A stretch of DNA of 64,000 nt from Dyella lipolytica (GCF_030160075.1 NZ_BSNQ01000003.1:248001-312000); one strand, 5' to 3'. Shown: positions 8,014-17,634, numbered from the stretch's first letter. Program-made: numbers and translations. The notes: generated by a model not told the origin, from the letters alone.

Positions 8014-10350
8014 ATGCGGAGCGGCACGGACATGCTGCAGGCACGGAAATGGCCGAGTGCGACAGCTGCAGCTTTAGCGCTGCTGGCCGGTGTGCTCACG
8101 GTGCAATGGCTTCCGGTATTGCCTCCGCATTGGATGATGGCTGCGCTGGTTGCGTCTGCGCTGGTGCTTGCGTGGCGTCTGCCACGTGCACGCTGGTTAT
8201 TCGTCGCGCTGCTTGGTTTTGCATGGGCGGCATGGCGCGGTAGCGTCGCGATCGATGCGCGTCTGCCAAGCGCGTGGGAAGGGCAGGATGTCAGCGTGGT
8301 CGGCCGTATCGGCGGTCTGGCGCAGACGAAAGCCGATGCGACGAGCTTTCTCTTTCAGATCGAACAGACGAAACGCGATGACCAGGTTCTACCTTGGCGT
8401 GGCTTGGCGCGCGTAAGCTGGTATGGCAAGCCGCCATCGGAACTCGAGCCCTGTTCGCGCTGGCAGCTGTCATTGCGTTTGCGAAGGCCGCGCGGGCTGG
8501 TCAATCCGGGTGGCGCCGATGGCGAGCGCAGCGCCCTTGCGCATGGCATCGCGGCAGTCGGGTATGTGCGCGACGACCGATCCAACGAGCGGCAAGCCGT
8601 CGCGCGCTGGTGCCTGGACCGCGTGCGCGCTTCGCTAGCGAATGACATCCAGACGCGCGTGTCCAATGCGCACGATGCGGCGCTACTGCGCGCCTTCTCC
8701 GTTGGCGACACGCGCGGACTCGATGCACACGATTGGGATGTGGCGCGCGCCAACAGCGTCTCGCATCTGATCGCCATTTCCGGATTTCACGTCGGCGTCG
8801 CGGCGGTGTTCGGTGTCTGGTTATGTCTGGTCGTTTACTGGCTGTGGCCTCGGCTCGCGCTCCGCTGCCCACGCGCCCAAGCGCAGCCCATAGCGGCTTT
8901 AGTGGTGGCTTTTGCGTACGCTGGGCTGGCCGGCTTCGGCATGCCCACGGTGCGAACGGTGTTGATGATTGCGGCGATAGCGCTGGCTCGATGTGCCAAA
9001 CGTGCATCGGGTGCAGGTCACGCGTTGGCGCTCGCGCTCATGGCGATTTTGGTGGTCGATCCATTGGCCGTGCTACAGGCGGGTTTCTGGTTGTCGTTCG
9101 TCGGCGTGGGATTTCTCATTCTGTGTCTGGAGACAAAGGGGCGGGGGATTCGTGCGTTCCTGCGCGAACTGACCATGGGCCAGATGGTGATGACCATTGC
9201 GCTGTTGCCGTTGACGTTGTGGTTCTTCGGCGAAGCGTCCTTGGTTGGCGCTTTGTCGAATCTCGTTGCGGTGCCCTTCGTCAGTTTCGTGATCGTGCCG
9301 TGTGCGTTGCTTGGCGTGTTGCTGCTGCTGATCTGTCCGCCGCTGGCATCGCCCGTGCTGCAAGGGGCGGGATGGCTTGCACATGCGCAATGGTGGTTGC
9401 TCGAGCAAACAGCCACTTGGCCGGGAGCACATTGGTTCTTGCCGGCAGTGCAGCCTTACGCGCTAGTGCTCGCCATGTTAGGTGCAACATGGCTGTTTAT
9501 GCCGCGAGGCGTGCCGTTGCGTGCGTCCGGCGTTTTGCTGTTTCTACCGTTGGTCTGGCCGATACGGTACGAGCCAACCGTTGGGGCGTTTCAGGCGTGG
9601 GTGCTCGATGTCGGACAGGGACTCTCGGTCGTGGTGCGCACTCATGATCACATCCTCGTTTACGACACCGGTGCGCGTTATCCGTCGGAGTTCGATCTGG
9701 GTGAGGCGGCGGTGCTTCCGTCGCTGTATGCGCTCGGCGCCGATCATCTGGATGTGCTGATGGTCAGCCACGCCGACAATGATCATGCTGGCGGTGCGCC
9801 GGCGGTGGCAGCGGCTTTCCCTGCAGCACGCCGTTATGCCGGAGAACCGGAACGGATGCCGCTGCCGATGACACAATGTGTGGCCGGCCAGCATTGGGAT
9901 TGGGACGGTGTGCGCTTCCAGGTGCTCAGCCCGGTCGGAACAGGGCAGGCGTCATCGGACAACGATCGCTCCTGTGTCTTGCTGGTCGAAGGAAGTGCAG
10001 GGCGCATGCTGCTGACCGGGGATATCGCCTCGGACATCGAGCCTCGCGTCGCAGCGGCAATGGGACCCGGTCCCGCACCTGTCTTGCTGGTTCCCCATCA
10101 CGGCAGCAAAACGTCGTCCAGCGCCGCTTTTATCGCAGCCATCAAACCGGAGCTGGCCGTTGTTTCAGCCGGTTGGCGGAATCGTTTCGGTCACCCCCGC
10201 CCGGAGGTTTTGCAGCGTTACGCCGAAGCGGGCGTACCGGTATTCAATACCGCGCTGGAAGGTGCCGTTCAGATTGATTTTCCGGCGCATGCGCCAGCCT
10301 ACGTCGCCGCGCGTTGGCGCCTGCGGGAGCGCCGTTACTGGCGGGAATGA
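8014..10350 (+). CDS. comEC: DNA internalisation competence protein ComEC/Rec2
   Basis: The 778-residue protein has the full ComEC layout: N-terminal helices with a DUF4131-type soluble domain (about 20-180), a central competence domain of many helices (about 220-530), and a C-terminal metallo-beta-lactamase domain. In the last, SHADNDHAGG (near residue 585) is the metal-binding HxxxDH-type motif. ComEC forms the inner-membrane channel for single-stranded DNA in natural transformation. The ORF is intact, so the strain may be transformable if pilus genes elsewhere are functional. An alternative start is the ATG at 8032. Confidence 0.93.
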   Translation: MRSGTDMLQARKWPSATAAALALLAGVLTVQWLPVLPPHWMMAALVASALVLAWRLPRARWLFVALLGFAWAAWRGSVAIDARLPSAWEGQDVSVVGRIGGLAQTKADATSFLFQIEQTKRDDQVLPWRGLARVSWYGKPPSELEPCSRWQLSLRLRRPRGLVNPGGADGERSALAHGIAAVGYVRDDRSNERQAVARWCLDRVRASLANDIQTRVSNAHDAALLRAFSVGDTRGLDAHDWDVARANSVSHLIAISGFHVGVAAVFGVWLCLVVYWLWPRLALRCPRAQAQPIAALVVAFAYAGLAGFGMPTVRTVLMIAAIALARCAKRASGAGHALALALMAILVVDPLAVLQAGFWLSFVGVGFLILCLETKGRGIRAFLRELTMGQMVMTIALLPLTLWFFGEASLVGALSNLVAVPFVSFVIVPCALLGVLLLLICPPLASPVLQGAGWLAHAQWWLLEQTATWPGAHWFLPAVQPYALVLAMLGATWLFMPRGVPLRASGVLLFLPLVWPIRYEPTVGAFQAWVLDVGQGLSVVVRTHDHILVYDTGARYPSEFDLGEAAVLPSLYALGADHLDVLMVSHADNDHAGGAPAVAAAFPAARRYAGEPERMPLPMTQCVAGQHWDWDGVRFQVLSPVGTGQASSDNDRSCVLLVEGSAGRMLLTGDIASDIEPRVAAAMGPGPAPVLLVPHHGSKTSSSAAFIAAIKPELAVVSAGWRNRFGHPRPEVLQRYAEAGVPVFNTALEGAVQIDFPAHAPAYVAARWRLRERRYWRE

Positions 10351-10431
10351 ATTGCCACCAGCCGCACGGTATGCCATAGCGACGCTGCTATGATGCCGAC
10401 TTCAAGCAGACGGCAACGCCGGGAGTTTGTT

Positions 10432-11109
10432 GTGGGTGATTTGGGTCAGATTCTGATGGCGGGTGGCTGGGCGATGGCGCCTATCCTGATCTGCTCGGCG
10501 GTAGCGCTGGCGATCGTACTGGAGCGGTGCTGGACCTTGCGGCGCAACTCGGTGCTGCCGCCCGGACTTTCCCAGGAAGTGCGCGAATGGGCGCGCTCCG
10601 ATCAGCTCGATCCGGCACATCTGGAAAAGCTTTCGACCGGCTCGCCGTTGGGCGAACTGTTAGCCGCCGCGCTGGCGGTGCGCAATCGTCCGCGCGAGTT
10701 GATCAAGGAACGTATCGAAGACACGGGCCGCCATGTGGTGCATCGCATGGAGCGTTATCTCAATACGCTCGGCACGATCGCGCTGATTGGCCCGTTGCTC
10801 GGTTTGTTCGGCACCGTGATCGGTTTGATCCGCATGTTCATGCAGGTGATGGTCGGTGGTATGGCCGATCCGACCAAGATGGCCGGCGGCATCGGCGAAG
10901 CGCTGATCTGCACGGCTGCCGGTCTTACCGTGGCGATTCCCGCTTACGTGCTGCATCGCTACTTTCGCTCGAAGGTGGCCGGCTACTGCGTCGAGATGGA
11001 GAAGCAGGCCACACTGCTGCTGGACGACCTGACCATGTCCGCGCCCACTGCAACCACGCGCCCGCGCCGCGCTCCGGTAACTGCCGCAAGCGGCAAAGCT
11101 TCGGTCTGA
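10432..11109 (+). CDS. exbB: ExbB/TolQ-family proton-channel protein
   Basis: This inner-membrane protein (225 residues from the GTG) has three hydrophobic segments: near the N-terminus, about 112-137, and about 150-175 (numbered from the GTG). The conserved Gly/Pro-rich run IALIGPLLGLFGTVIGLI is typical of MotA/TolQ/ExbB proton channels. I prefer the GTG at 10432 because GGGAG lies about 7 bp before it and the family starts with a short segment before AGGW; the ATG at 10390 has no such site. It pairs with exbD 3 bp downstream and lies before msbA, an arrangement also known in other gammaproteobacteria. Confidence 0.88.
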   Translation: MGDLGQILMAGGWAMAPILICSAVALAIVLERCWTLRRNSVLPPGLSQEVREWARSDQLDPAHLEKLSTGSPLGELLAAALAVRNRPRELIKERIEDTGRHVVHRMERYLNTLGTIALIGPLLGLFGTVIGLIRMFMQVMVGGMADPTKMAGGIGEALICTAAGLTVAIPAYVLHRYFRSKVAGYCVEMEKQATLLLDDLTMSAPTATTRPRRAPVTAASGKASV

Positions 11110-11112
11110 CCT

Positions 11113-11544
11113 ATGCGTATCGGTAACGACCGTCGCAGCGATGATTTCGAGATCAACGTGGTCTCGCTGATCGACGTGCTGCTGACTCTGTTGATGTTCT
11201 TCGTACTCACGACCACGTTCGTGCAGCATTCGCGCCTGAAGGTCGAGCTGCCGCAAGCGAGCGCGGAAGACCGCGACATGCAACCGCCCGTGATCACCGT
11301 GATGGTGGATCGCGACGGGCATTTCTACGTCGGTAGCGATGAAGTGACGGGTGCAGGTGTAGATCCGCTGAAAGAGGCTATCGCCCGTGTGGCAGGGGAT
11401 GATCGCAACCAGACCGTGACCATCCGCGCAGATGCCATGACGGCGCATCAGAATGTGGTCACGGCGATGGATGCGCTCGGCCAGCTCGGTTTCACCCATC
11501 TCTCGATCGCCACGACGCCGACGCAGTCGGAAGCGGGCCAATGA
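11113..11544 (+). CDS. exbD: ExbD/TolR-family energy transducer
   Basis: The 143-residue protein has a short cytoplasmic N-terminus, one membrane helix (about 15-37) that contains the conserved aspartate of the proton path (D20 in SLIDVLL), and a periplasmic domain. It should form a motor complex with the upstream ExbB, powering TonB-type or envelope functions. No tonB gene is adjacent. Its stop overlaps the msbA start in ATGA. Confidence 0.92.
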   Translation: MRIGNDRRSDDFEINVVSLIDVLLTLLMFFVLTTTFVQHSRLKVELPQASAEDRDMQPPVITVMVDRDGHFYVGSDEVTGAGVDPLKEAIARVAGDDRNQTVTIRADAMTAHQNVVTAMDALGQLGFTHLSIATTPTQSEAGQ

Positions 11545-13325
11545 GCGGTAAGAAAGTCGCGGTCTGGGGTCCCGAATCCCTGCAGGTCTACAAAAGACTG
11601 CTCGGTTATTCGGGGCGCTACTGGCTGGTTGCAGTGATCTCCGTCATCGGCATGGCTGTCGACGGCGGTGGTTTGGCCATATTTACGCAGCAGCTGCGGC
11701 CGATCATCGACAAGCTGTTTGCGCAGAAGGATCCGTACCTGATCTTCTGGATGCCGATCTGGATCATTTTGATTTTCGTCGTGCGTGGCGTGGGTACATT
11801 TGCTAGCGGCTATGGCATTTCCTACATTGGCCGCAACGTCGTGAATTCGATTCAACGTGATGTGTTCGCTGCTTACTTGCGTTTGCCGGCAGCGTTCTTC
11901 GGCAAAGAACATTCCGGTCACCAGATCTCGCGCATTACCTACACCAGCGAACAGGTCGCCGCGGCCGCAACGGATTCGGTCAAGGTAGGCGTGACCGAAG
12001 GTGTGACTGTCATCGGCATGCTGTACGTCATGCTTCACAACAGCGTGTATTTGACTTCGGCGCTGTTGGTGATGATTCCGGCGATTTTATATATCTCCTC
12101 GATCGTCAGCCGGCGCTATCGGCAAATTAGCCGGCATATCCAGGGCATGATGGGCTCGGTGACCGGGACCGTGGAAGAAACCGTCTCGGCGCATCGCGAA
12201 GTACGCATCTACGGCGGGCAGCAACATGCGGCGTCTCGCTTTGCGGACGTGACGGACCGTGCGCGTTACTTGAATCTCAAGATCGCAGCAACCAATGCAT
12301 CATCCAGCTCAGCCATCCAGACGGTGGCCTCTTTTGCATTGGCCGGCCTAGTTTTCCTTGGATCGCGCCCGAGCGTCATCGGTAGTATTACGCCTGGTGT
12401 CTTCGTCACGGTGCTGACAGCGATGGGCGGCATGCTGCCTTCGCTGAAGCGCCTGACCAACGTGCAAGCCAACATCCAGAGTGGTATTTCCGCGGCCGAA
12501 AGCCTGTTCGAGGTCATGGACATGCCGCCGGAAGTCGACCATGGCACAGAGGTGCTGGAACGCGCGCGCGGTGATCTGCGCTTCCAAGATGTGCGTCTAA
12601 TCTATCCGCGCAACGACTTCGAAGCGCTGGCCGGCGTGAACCTGCATTGCGCGCCCGGTACGGTGACGGCGCTGGTGGGGCGTTCGGGTAGCGGCAAGAG
12701 TAGCCTCGTCAGTTTGCTGCCACGATTCAACGAGCCCACGAGCGGCCACATCCTGCTCGATGACGCTGATTACGGCTCTTATACGCTGCTTTCGCTACGT
12801 CGACAGATTGCATGGGTAGGGCAGAGCGTGGTGTTGTTCGATGGCACCGTGGCCGAAAACATCGCTTATGGCGAGCTGAGTGGTGCCAGTGAGCAGGACA
12901 TCGTTGCTGCCGCCGAAGCCGCCAATGCGATGGAATTTATCCAGCGCTTGCCGAAAGGTATACACAGCCATATCGGCGAGGGCGGCAATATGCTCTCCGG
13001 TGGCCAGCGTCAACGCCTTGCGATTGCGCGCGCCATTCTCAAGAACGCGCCGATTCTTGTGCTGGACGAAGCGACCAGTGCACTCGATACCGAGTCGGAG
13101 CGGCTGATTCAGCAGGCTCTGCAGCGCTTGATGCGCGATCGCACCACGTTGGTCATTGCCCACCGCCTCTCAACCATCGAGCACGCCGACCAGATTGCAG
13201 TGATGGATCATGGTCGTATCATCGAATGTGGCACGCATACCGAACTGATGGCGTTGAACGGTCACTATGCGGCGCTGCATCGCATGCAATTCAACGAGCG
13301 TCCTGCTGCTGTCGCCGCTGATTGA
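11541..13325 (+). CDS. msbA: Lipid A export ABC transporter MsbA
   Basis: MsbA flips lipid A-core across the inner membrane. The 594-residue half-transporter has six N-terminal helices (to about residue 320) and a C-terminal nucleotide-binding domain with Walker A GRSGSGKS (about 380-387), signature LSGGQRQR (about 485-492) and Walker B LVLDEATS with the D-loop SALD. Size and the downstream lpxK identify it as MsbA rather than a generic exporter. It overlaps exbD by 4 bp. Confidence 0.95.
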   Translation: MSGKKVAVWGPESLQVYKRLLGYSGRYWLVAVISVIGMAVDGGGLAIFTQQLRPIIDKLFAQKDPYLIFWMPIWIILIFVVRGVGTFASGYGISYIGRNVVNSIQRDVFAAYLRLPAAFFGKEHSGHQISRITYTSEQVAAAATDSVKVGVTEGVTVIGMLYVMLHNSVYLTSALLVMIPAILYISSIVSRRYRQISRHIQGMMGSVTGTVEETVSAHREVRIYGGQQHAASRFADVTDRARYLNLKIAATNASSSSAIQTVASFALAGLVFLGSRPSVIGSITPGVFVTVLTAMGGMLPSLKRLTNVQANIQSGISAAESLFEVMDMPPEVDHGTEVLERARGDLRFQDVRLIYPRNDFEALAGVNLHCAPGTVTALVGRSGSGKSSLVSLLPRFNEPTSGHILLDDADYGSYTLLSLRRQIAWVGQSVVLFDGTVAENIAYGELSGASEQDIVAAAEAANAMEFIQRLPKGIHSHIGEGGNMLSGGQRQRLAIARAILKNAPILVLDEATSALDTESERLIQQALQRLMRDRTTLVIAHRLSTIEHADQIAVMDHGRIIECGTHTELMALNGHYAALHRMQFNERPAAVAAD

Positions 13326-13330
13326 GCGCG

Positions 13331-14305
13331 ATGACATTGGCCGAAACGCTCCAGGCGGGCTGGTACGGCAAGGGACGCCTGCCGTGGTGGTGCTATCCGC
13401 TCGCGGGACTTTACGGTGCGGTGGTGGCGATCCGTCGCGCACTGTACGCGTGGGGCTGGTTGCGCATCGTGCGATTGCCTTGCCCGGTCATCGTGGTAGG
13501 CAACCTCACAGCGGGTGGTGCCGGCAAAACACCGCTTACGTTGGCCTTGAGCGATGCGCTGCGCACACGTGGCTATCGACCGGGCGTCGTGAGCCGTGGT
13601 TACGGTGGAAGTCGGCGCGAACCCATGTTGCTCGGCGATACACCGAACCCTACCGAGGTGGGCGACGAACCTTGCCTGGTCCGCGCCGCGGGTGTTCCTG
13701 TGGCGATCGGTCGCGATCGTCCGGCCGCCGCGCAACTGTTGCTCGACGCCGGATGTGATGTGTTGATTGCAGACGATGGTCTGCAGCATTACCGGCTGGC
13801 GCGCGATGTCGAGATCTGCGTGATCGATGGCGACCGCCGATTCGGTAATGCGCGACTGTTGCCCGCAGGGCCGCTGCGCGAGCCGTTACGTCGATTAGAT
13901 AAAGTGAACTTTCGCGTGTGCAATGGCGGAACGGCGCAAGCGGGCGAAATTCCGATGTTTTTGCGCGGCGGTACGGTGCGTGCACTGCGCGATGGGCAAG
14001 AACGGTCCATTGCAGATTTTTCCGGCGCACGTGCACATGCGGTCGCAGCTATCGGCCACCCCGAACGCTTTTTTGCAAGTCTGGCCATGCAGGGCATTGA
14101 CGTCATCGCCCATCCTTTCGCCGACCATCACGCGTTTGTGCCAGCCGATCTCGCTTTCGGCGACGATTTGCCCGTGCTGATGACTGAAAAGGATGCGGTT
14201 AAGTGCCGCATCTTTGCCCGGCCGGATTGGTGGAGTGTGCCGGTGAAAGCTGAGCTGCCGCTCGCTTTTTACGATGCGGTGTGCGCGCGACTCGATAGCC
14301 GCTAG
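13331..14305 (+). CDS. lpxK: Tetraacyldisaccharide 4'-kinase
   Basis: LpxK phosphorylates the 4' position of the lipid A disaccharide at the inner membrane. The 324-residue product has an N-terminal hydrophobic anchor (about 18-45) and a Walker A motif GNLTAGGAGKTP at 57-68, then the ADDGLQH segment typical of the family. The ATG at 13331 lies 5 bp after the msbA stop. The usual follow-on kdsB is not adjacent here. Confidence 0.95.
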   Translation: MTLAETLQAGWYGKGRLPWWCYPLAGLYGAVVAIRRALYAWGWLRIVRLPCPVIVVGNLTAGGAGKTPLTLALSDALRTRGYRPGVVSRGYGGSRREPMLLGDTPNPTEVGDEPCLVRAAGVPVAIGRDRPAAAQLLLDAGCDVLIADDGLQHYRLARDVEICVIDGDRRFGNARLLPAGPLREPLRRLDKVNFRVCNGGTAQAGEIPMFLRGGTVRALRDGQERSIADFSGARAHAVAAIGHPERFFASLAMQGIDVIAHPFADHHAFVPADLAFGDDLPVLMTEKDAVKCRIFARPDWWSVPVKAELPLAFYDAVCARLDSR

Positions 14306-14387
14306 GCATAAAAATAACACCTGGGGCGTTATCATGCGCGCTGTTCCCGGCCTTGAGCCGGTATACATCTTCCAGCGCGAGGTTTTC

Positions 14388-14786
14388 ATGAGCTTGATCC
14401 AGGTACCGGTGTCCTTCGGCGAACTGATCGACAAGATCACGATACTTGAGATCAAGTCGCGCCATATTTCCGATGCGTCCAAGCTGGCCAACGTCCATAA
14501 CGAGCTCAACCTGCTCAATGCCACCTGGGCCAATCATCATGCGTCGCAGACCGATATCGCCAAAGAGCGCGCCCGCCTGCTCGCGGTGAACGAAACCTTG
14601 TGGGACATCGAAGATCGCATTCGGTTGAAGGAAAAAGCGCAAGCGTTCGATGCCGAATTCATCGAGTTGGCACGTTCGGTGTATTTCCAGAACGACGAGC
14701 GCGCGGCCGTGAAGCGTGAGATCAATCTCAAGCTGGGTTCGCAGCTGGTTGAAGAAAAGTCGTATCAGGATTATCGACAGAAATAA
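14388..14786 (+). CDS. DUF6165 family protein
   Basis: The product is a 132-residue, mostly helical soluble protein that begins MSLIQVPVSFGELIDKITILEIK and continues with charged helices rich in Glu, Arg and Lys. This N-terminal pattern is characteristic of DUF6165, a family without an established function. It lies between lipid A gene lpxK and a converging heptosyltransferase gene, which hints at an LPS or surface-polysaccharide role but proves nothing. The ATG at 14388 was chosen because upstream in-frame residues do not resemble the family. Confidence 0.78.
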   Translation: MSLIQVPVSFGELIDKITILEIKSRHISDASKLANVHNELNLLNATWANHHASQTDIAKERARLLAVNETLWDIEDRIRLKEKAQAFDAEFIELARSVYFQNDERAAVKREINLKLGSQLVEEKSYQDYRQK

Positions 14787-14811
14787 GCGGTGCGGACGGG
14801 CGTCACGCCGT

Positions 14812-15861
14812 TCAACCTGCGCTAACGCCCAGGGCCGCAGCCGCGGCCTCGAAACGCTCGATGGCGTCATCGATTGCGATCAGATCCATCACGCCCGGCT
14901 GTTCGATCTTGCTGCCCCACGGAATCTCGCTGGCTGGCTTGCCAAGATATTTGCGGGATGCTGCATCGTATTTGTCCACGCACCAGCGCCGGTCCGAGTA
15001 GGGTCCCGAGCGTGCGGGATTGCTGGCGGCATGCAGGCCAAGCACTTTCATACCCACCGCGTTGGCCATATGCATGGGGCCCGAGTCGGGAGTGAGCAGC
15101 AGTTGCGCACGGCAGAACATCGCCATCAACTTTTTGAGCGTGTCTTTGCCGGTCAGATCCAGCGGTGTGTGGCGACACGCGGCTAGCACCGTATCGGCCA
15201 TCTGGCGCTCGTTGGGCGAGGGACCGCCGATCAGCACGATCCGCCAGCCGCGAGCGGCGGCATGATCCATCACCGCGGCGTAGCGCTGAGGCTGCCAAGT
15301 GCGTAGGACGTGGCTCGACGTGGGGCTAACCAATAGCGTCGGCTGATCGCCGGGCAATTGCTCGGCGGCCCAGGCATGGGCATCGTCGGGAATCGGGATG
15401 TCCCAACGCACATCCGTCTGTTTCAGGCCCAGCGGTTCGCAAAAGCTGCCTATCGCGTCCAGCACATGTTCGCCGGTGCGAGCAGGAATGCGTTCGTTGA
15501 TGACCAGGGTATGCAGATCCTTCGCGCGTGCATGGTCGTAGCCGATACGGCGCTGCGCCTTGATACCCAGGCTCAACAGATTTGAACGCAGGGCGACCTG
15601 CATGTGCAGCAAGGCATCGAACTGCCTGCCGCGTAGAGCCGCACTGACGGCCCGCATACCGGCCCAGCCCGCACTTTTGTCGAAGGTGACGAACTCCACA
15701 CCGGGCAAGTCGCCCACTAGCTTGCGTTCCAGCTTGCCGACGATCCAGGTTAGCGAGGTCTGTTGCCAGGCCCGCTGTAGGGTGCGTACCAGCGGAACGA
15801 CATGGGTCACGTCGCCGATGGCTGACGTGCGCAGCAGGCAGATGGATCTGGGATCAGACAT
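14812..15861 (-). CDS. waaC: Lipopolysaccharide heptosyltransferase I-like (GT9)
   Basis: The 349-residue protein has the family-9 glycosyltransferase layout: an N-terminal Rossmann half starting LLRTSAIGDVTHVVPL, and a C-terminal half with the nucleotide-sugar segment LLVSPTSSH and the motif PDSGPMHMANAVG. Family members transfer heptose to Kdo of the inner LPS core. The Kdo kinase gene starts 16 bp away in the opposite direction, which supports an inner-core role. Whether it is WaaC or another heptosyltransferase is less certain. A much longer reading frame exists upstream but overlaps kdkA, so I chose the ATG that gives MSDPRS. Confidence 0.85.
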   Translation of the reverse strand: MSDPRSICLLRTSAIGDVTHVVPLVRTLQRAWQQTSLTWIVGKLERKLVGDLPGVEFVTFDKSAGWAGMRAVSAALRGRQFDALLHMQVALRSNLLSLGIKAQRRIGYDHARAKDLHTLVINERIPARTGEHVLDAIGSFCEPLGLKQTDVRWDIPIPDDAHAWAAEQLPGDQPTLLVSPTSSHVLRTWQPQRYAAVMDHAAARGWRIVLIGGPSPNERQMADTVLAACRHTPLDLTGKDTLKKLMAMFCRAQLLLTPDSGPMHMANAVGMKVLGLHAASNPARSGPYSDRRWCVDKYDAASRKYLGKPASEIPWGSKIEQPGVMDLIAIDDAIERFEAAAAALGVSAG

Positions 15862-15877
15862 GTAGAATCGCCGGGCA

Positions 15878-16633
15878 ATGAACCGAGACGGAGCAGCGGC
15901 AACACCGATGCACGAGCAACTGCGCCAAGACGCCGAAGCTGCGATTCTGTTCGACACTACGGTGTCGCCACAAGTCGATGGCGACTGGTTCGATCCCAAA
16001 TACTGGCATGGTCGCGGCGCGCTGCGCACGCAGGCCGGTGGGAGGGGAGGTGTAGCCGTGATCGCCACGCCGGCCGGCGAGTGTGTGCTGCGTCACTACC
16101 GGCGGGGCGGCATGGTCGCGGCGCTGATGGGCGACCGTTATCTATGGACGGGCGCCGACCGTACGCGCAGCTTTGCTGAATTCCGTTTGCTGCAAGCGAT
16201 GACTCGGTTGGAGTTGCCTGCACCCCAGGTCGTTGCGGCTCGATATCAGCGCGTTGGATTTCACTACCGCGCCGATCTGATCACCCGCCGCATTCCCGAT
16301 GCGCAGACGCTGGCCGAATGCCTGGCGGGAGGGTGGCTCGATGCGGAGCTGGCGCAGGAAGTCGGCGCGCTGGTGGCGCGGTTTCATCGCGCCGGTGTAT
16401 GGCACGCCGATCTCAATGCACACAACGTGCTGCTAGCACAGGCTGCGCTGTACCTGATCGATTTTGATCGCGGTCGTCTGCGTTCACCTGGGCAGGGGTG
16501 GCGTGTGGCGAACTTGCAGCGGCTGCGTCGTTCGCTGCTAAAGCTTGGCGCGGCAACACAGGGAGAGTCCGTTTTCGATGAGACGATTTGGACATCCCTA
16601 ATGTACGGCTACGAGCGTACCCTGAGCGCATGA
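15878..16633 (+). CDS. kdkA: 3-deoxy-D-manno-octulosonic acid kinase
   Basis: This 251-residue enzyme phosphorylates Kdo in the LPS inner core, replacing the second Kdo found in enterics. It has a protein-kinase-like fold: the catalytic loop HADLNAHN is at 176-183 and the metal-binding DFD at 195-197. The conserved RHYRRGG segment at 72-78 fits the family. A second possible start is the ATG at 15908. The gene is divergent from waaC with only 16 bp between the starts and overlaps the next gene by ATGA. Confidence 0.92.
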   Translation: MNRDGAAATPMHEQLRQDAEAAILFDTTVSPQVDGDWFDPKYWHGRGALRTQAGGRGGVAVIATPAGECVLRHYRRGGMVAALMGDRYLWTGADRTRSFAEFRLLQAMTRLELPAPQVVAARYQRVGFHYRADLITRRIPDAQTLAECLAGGWLDAELAQEVGALVARFHRAGVWHADLNAHNVLLAQAALYLIDFDRGRLRSPGQGWRVANLQRLRRSLLKLGAATQGESVFDETIWTSLMYGYERTLSA

Positions 16634-17388
16634 ACTGGCATCTTCATTTCCTTGGTACGGGCGCGGCGCACGCAGTGGAACTGGGTTCGTCATCTGCCGT
16701 GCTCGAGCGCGATGGCAAGCCGTTGCTGCTGATCGACTGCGGCCCGGACACCCTCGATCGGTACATGGCTGCGTATGGTGAGTTGCCGCATGCGATCTAC
16801 ATCACGCATACGCATCTGGACCATGTAGGTGGTTTGGAACGATTGTTCACGCGGTTATGGTTCAACGAGGCGTTGCGCGGGCAAACGCGCGTATTCATTC
16901 ACGCGGCGTTGGTTCCGTGGTTGCAGACGCGGGTGGCCGACTATCCGGGCGTGCTGGCGGAAGGTGGCGTGAATTACTGGGAAGCGTTCCGGCTGGTGCC
17001 GTGCTCCCGCGGCTTCTGGCTCGATGGCCTATGGTTCGACGTATTCGCCACGCGGCATCATCGGCCCGGCACCTCCTTTGGTCTGAGTTTGCGTGGAAGT
17101 TTTGTCTTCACCGGCGACACGCGCCCGATTCCGGAAGTGTTGGCACACTATGCGGGCGATCATGAATTGATCGCGCACGATTGCGGGCTGGTCGGCAATC
17201 CGTCGCACACGGGCATCGACGATATAGAACGCGACTACGACGCAGCCTTGCGTGCGCGCCTGTTGCTATACCACTACGGCAGCGCTGCCGATGGGGCAAC
17301 TCTCACTGCACGCGGATACCGTGTCGCCGGAACCGGCGAGCACGTGGCGCTGGCTGCGCCGCCTCCTCCGCGGCCGGACGCCGGTTGA
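16630..17388 (+). CDS. MBL-fold metallohydrolase
   Basis: The 252-residue protein has a complete metallo-beta-lactamase fold signature: HTHLDH at 60-65, FTGDTRP for the bridging aspartate near 157-163, and a C-terminal LLYHYG segment. It resembles the ribonuclease Z/phosphodiesterase branch in layout, but I cannot assign a substrate. It overlaps the kdkA stop by 4 bp, so it may be co-translated with it. The C-terminus ends in a Pro-rich tail. Confidence 0.82.
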   Translation: MNWHLHFLGTGAAHAVELGSSSAVLERDGKPLLLIDCGPDTLDRYMAAYGELPHAIYITHTHLDHVGGLERLFTRLWFNEALRGQTRVFIHAALVPWLQTRVADYPGVLAEGGVNYWEAFRLVPCSRGFWLDGLWFDVFATRHHRPGTSFGLSLRGSFVFTGDTRPIPEVLAHYAGDHELIAHDCGLVGNPSHTGIDDIERDYDAALRARLLLYHYGSAADGATLTARGYRVAGTGEHVALAAPPPPRPDAG

Positions 17389-17475
17389 ACCGCCGCTCTC
17401 TTGTCTGCGCCGGGAGCACCCGTTATCCTTCCGCTTCTTTGCCGGTCTTCGGACGGCATTGCGGTTGATGCGTGC

Positions 17476-17568
17476 GGAGAGATGTCCGAGTGGTTGAAGG
17501 AGCACGCCTGGAAAGTGTGTATACGGCTTATACCCGTATCGAGGGTTCGAATCCCTCTCTCTCCGCCA
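17476..17568 (+). tRNA. tRNA-Ser (GGA)
   Basis: The acceptor stem GGAGAGA pairs with TCTCTCC, and the T arm is GAGGG-TTCGAAT-CCCTC. The anticodon loop CTGGAAA gives anticodon GGA, reading UCC and UCU. A long variable arm (with the self-complementary run TACGG...CCGTA) marks it as a class II tRNA. Discriminator G and an encoded CCA follow, giving 93 nt. Confidence 0.97.
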
Positions 17569-17634
17569 AATACAGCGAGATGGGCGACGAGGCTTAATTT
17601 GGCGTCCATCCAGGGCTTCGATGCCCACCCCTAT

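Noticed and set aside
10390-10431. Upstream ATG start for exbB
   Set aside because: No ribosome site precedes it, while the GTG at 10432 has GGGAG at good spacing and fits family length.
15862-16068. Longer N-terminal extension of the heptosyltransferase
   Set aside because: It would overlap the start of kdkA and adds residues unlike the GT9 family.
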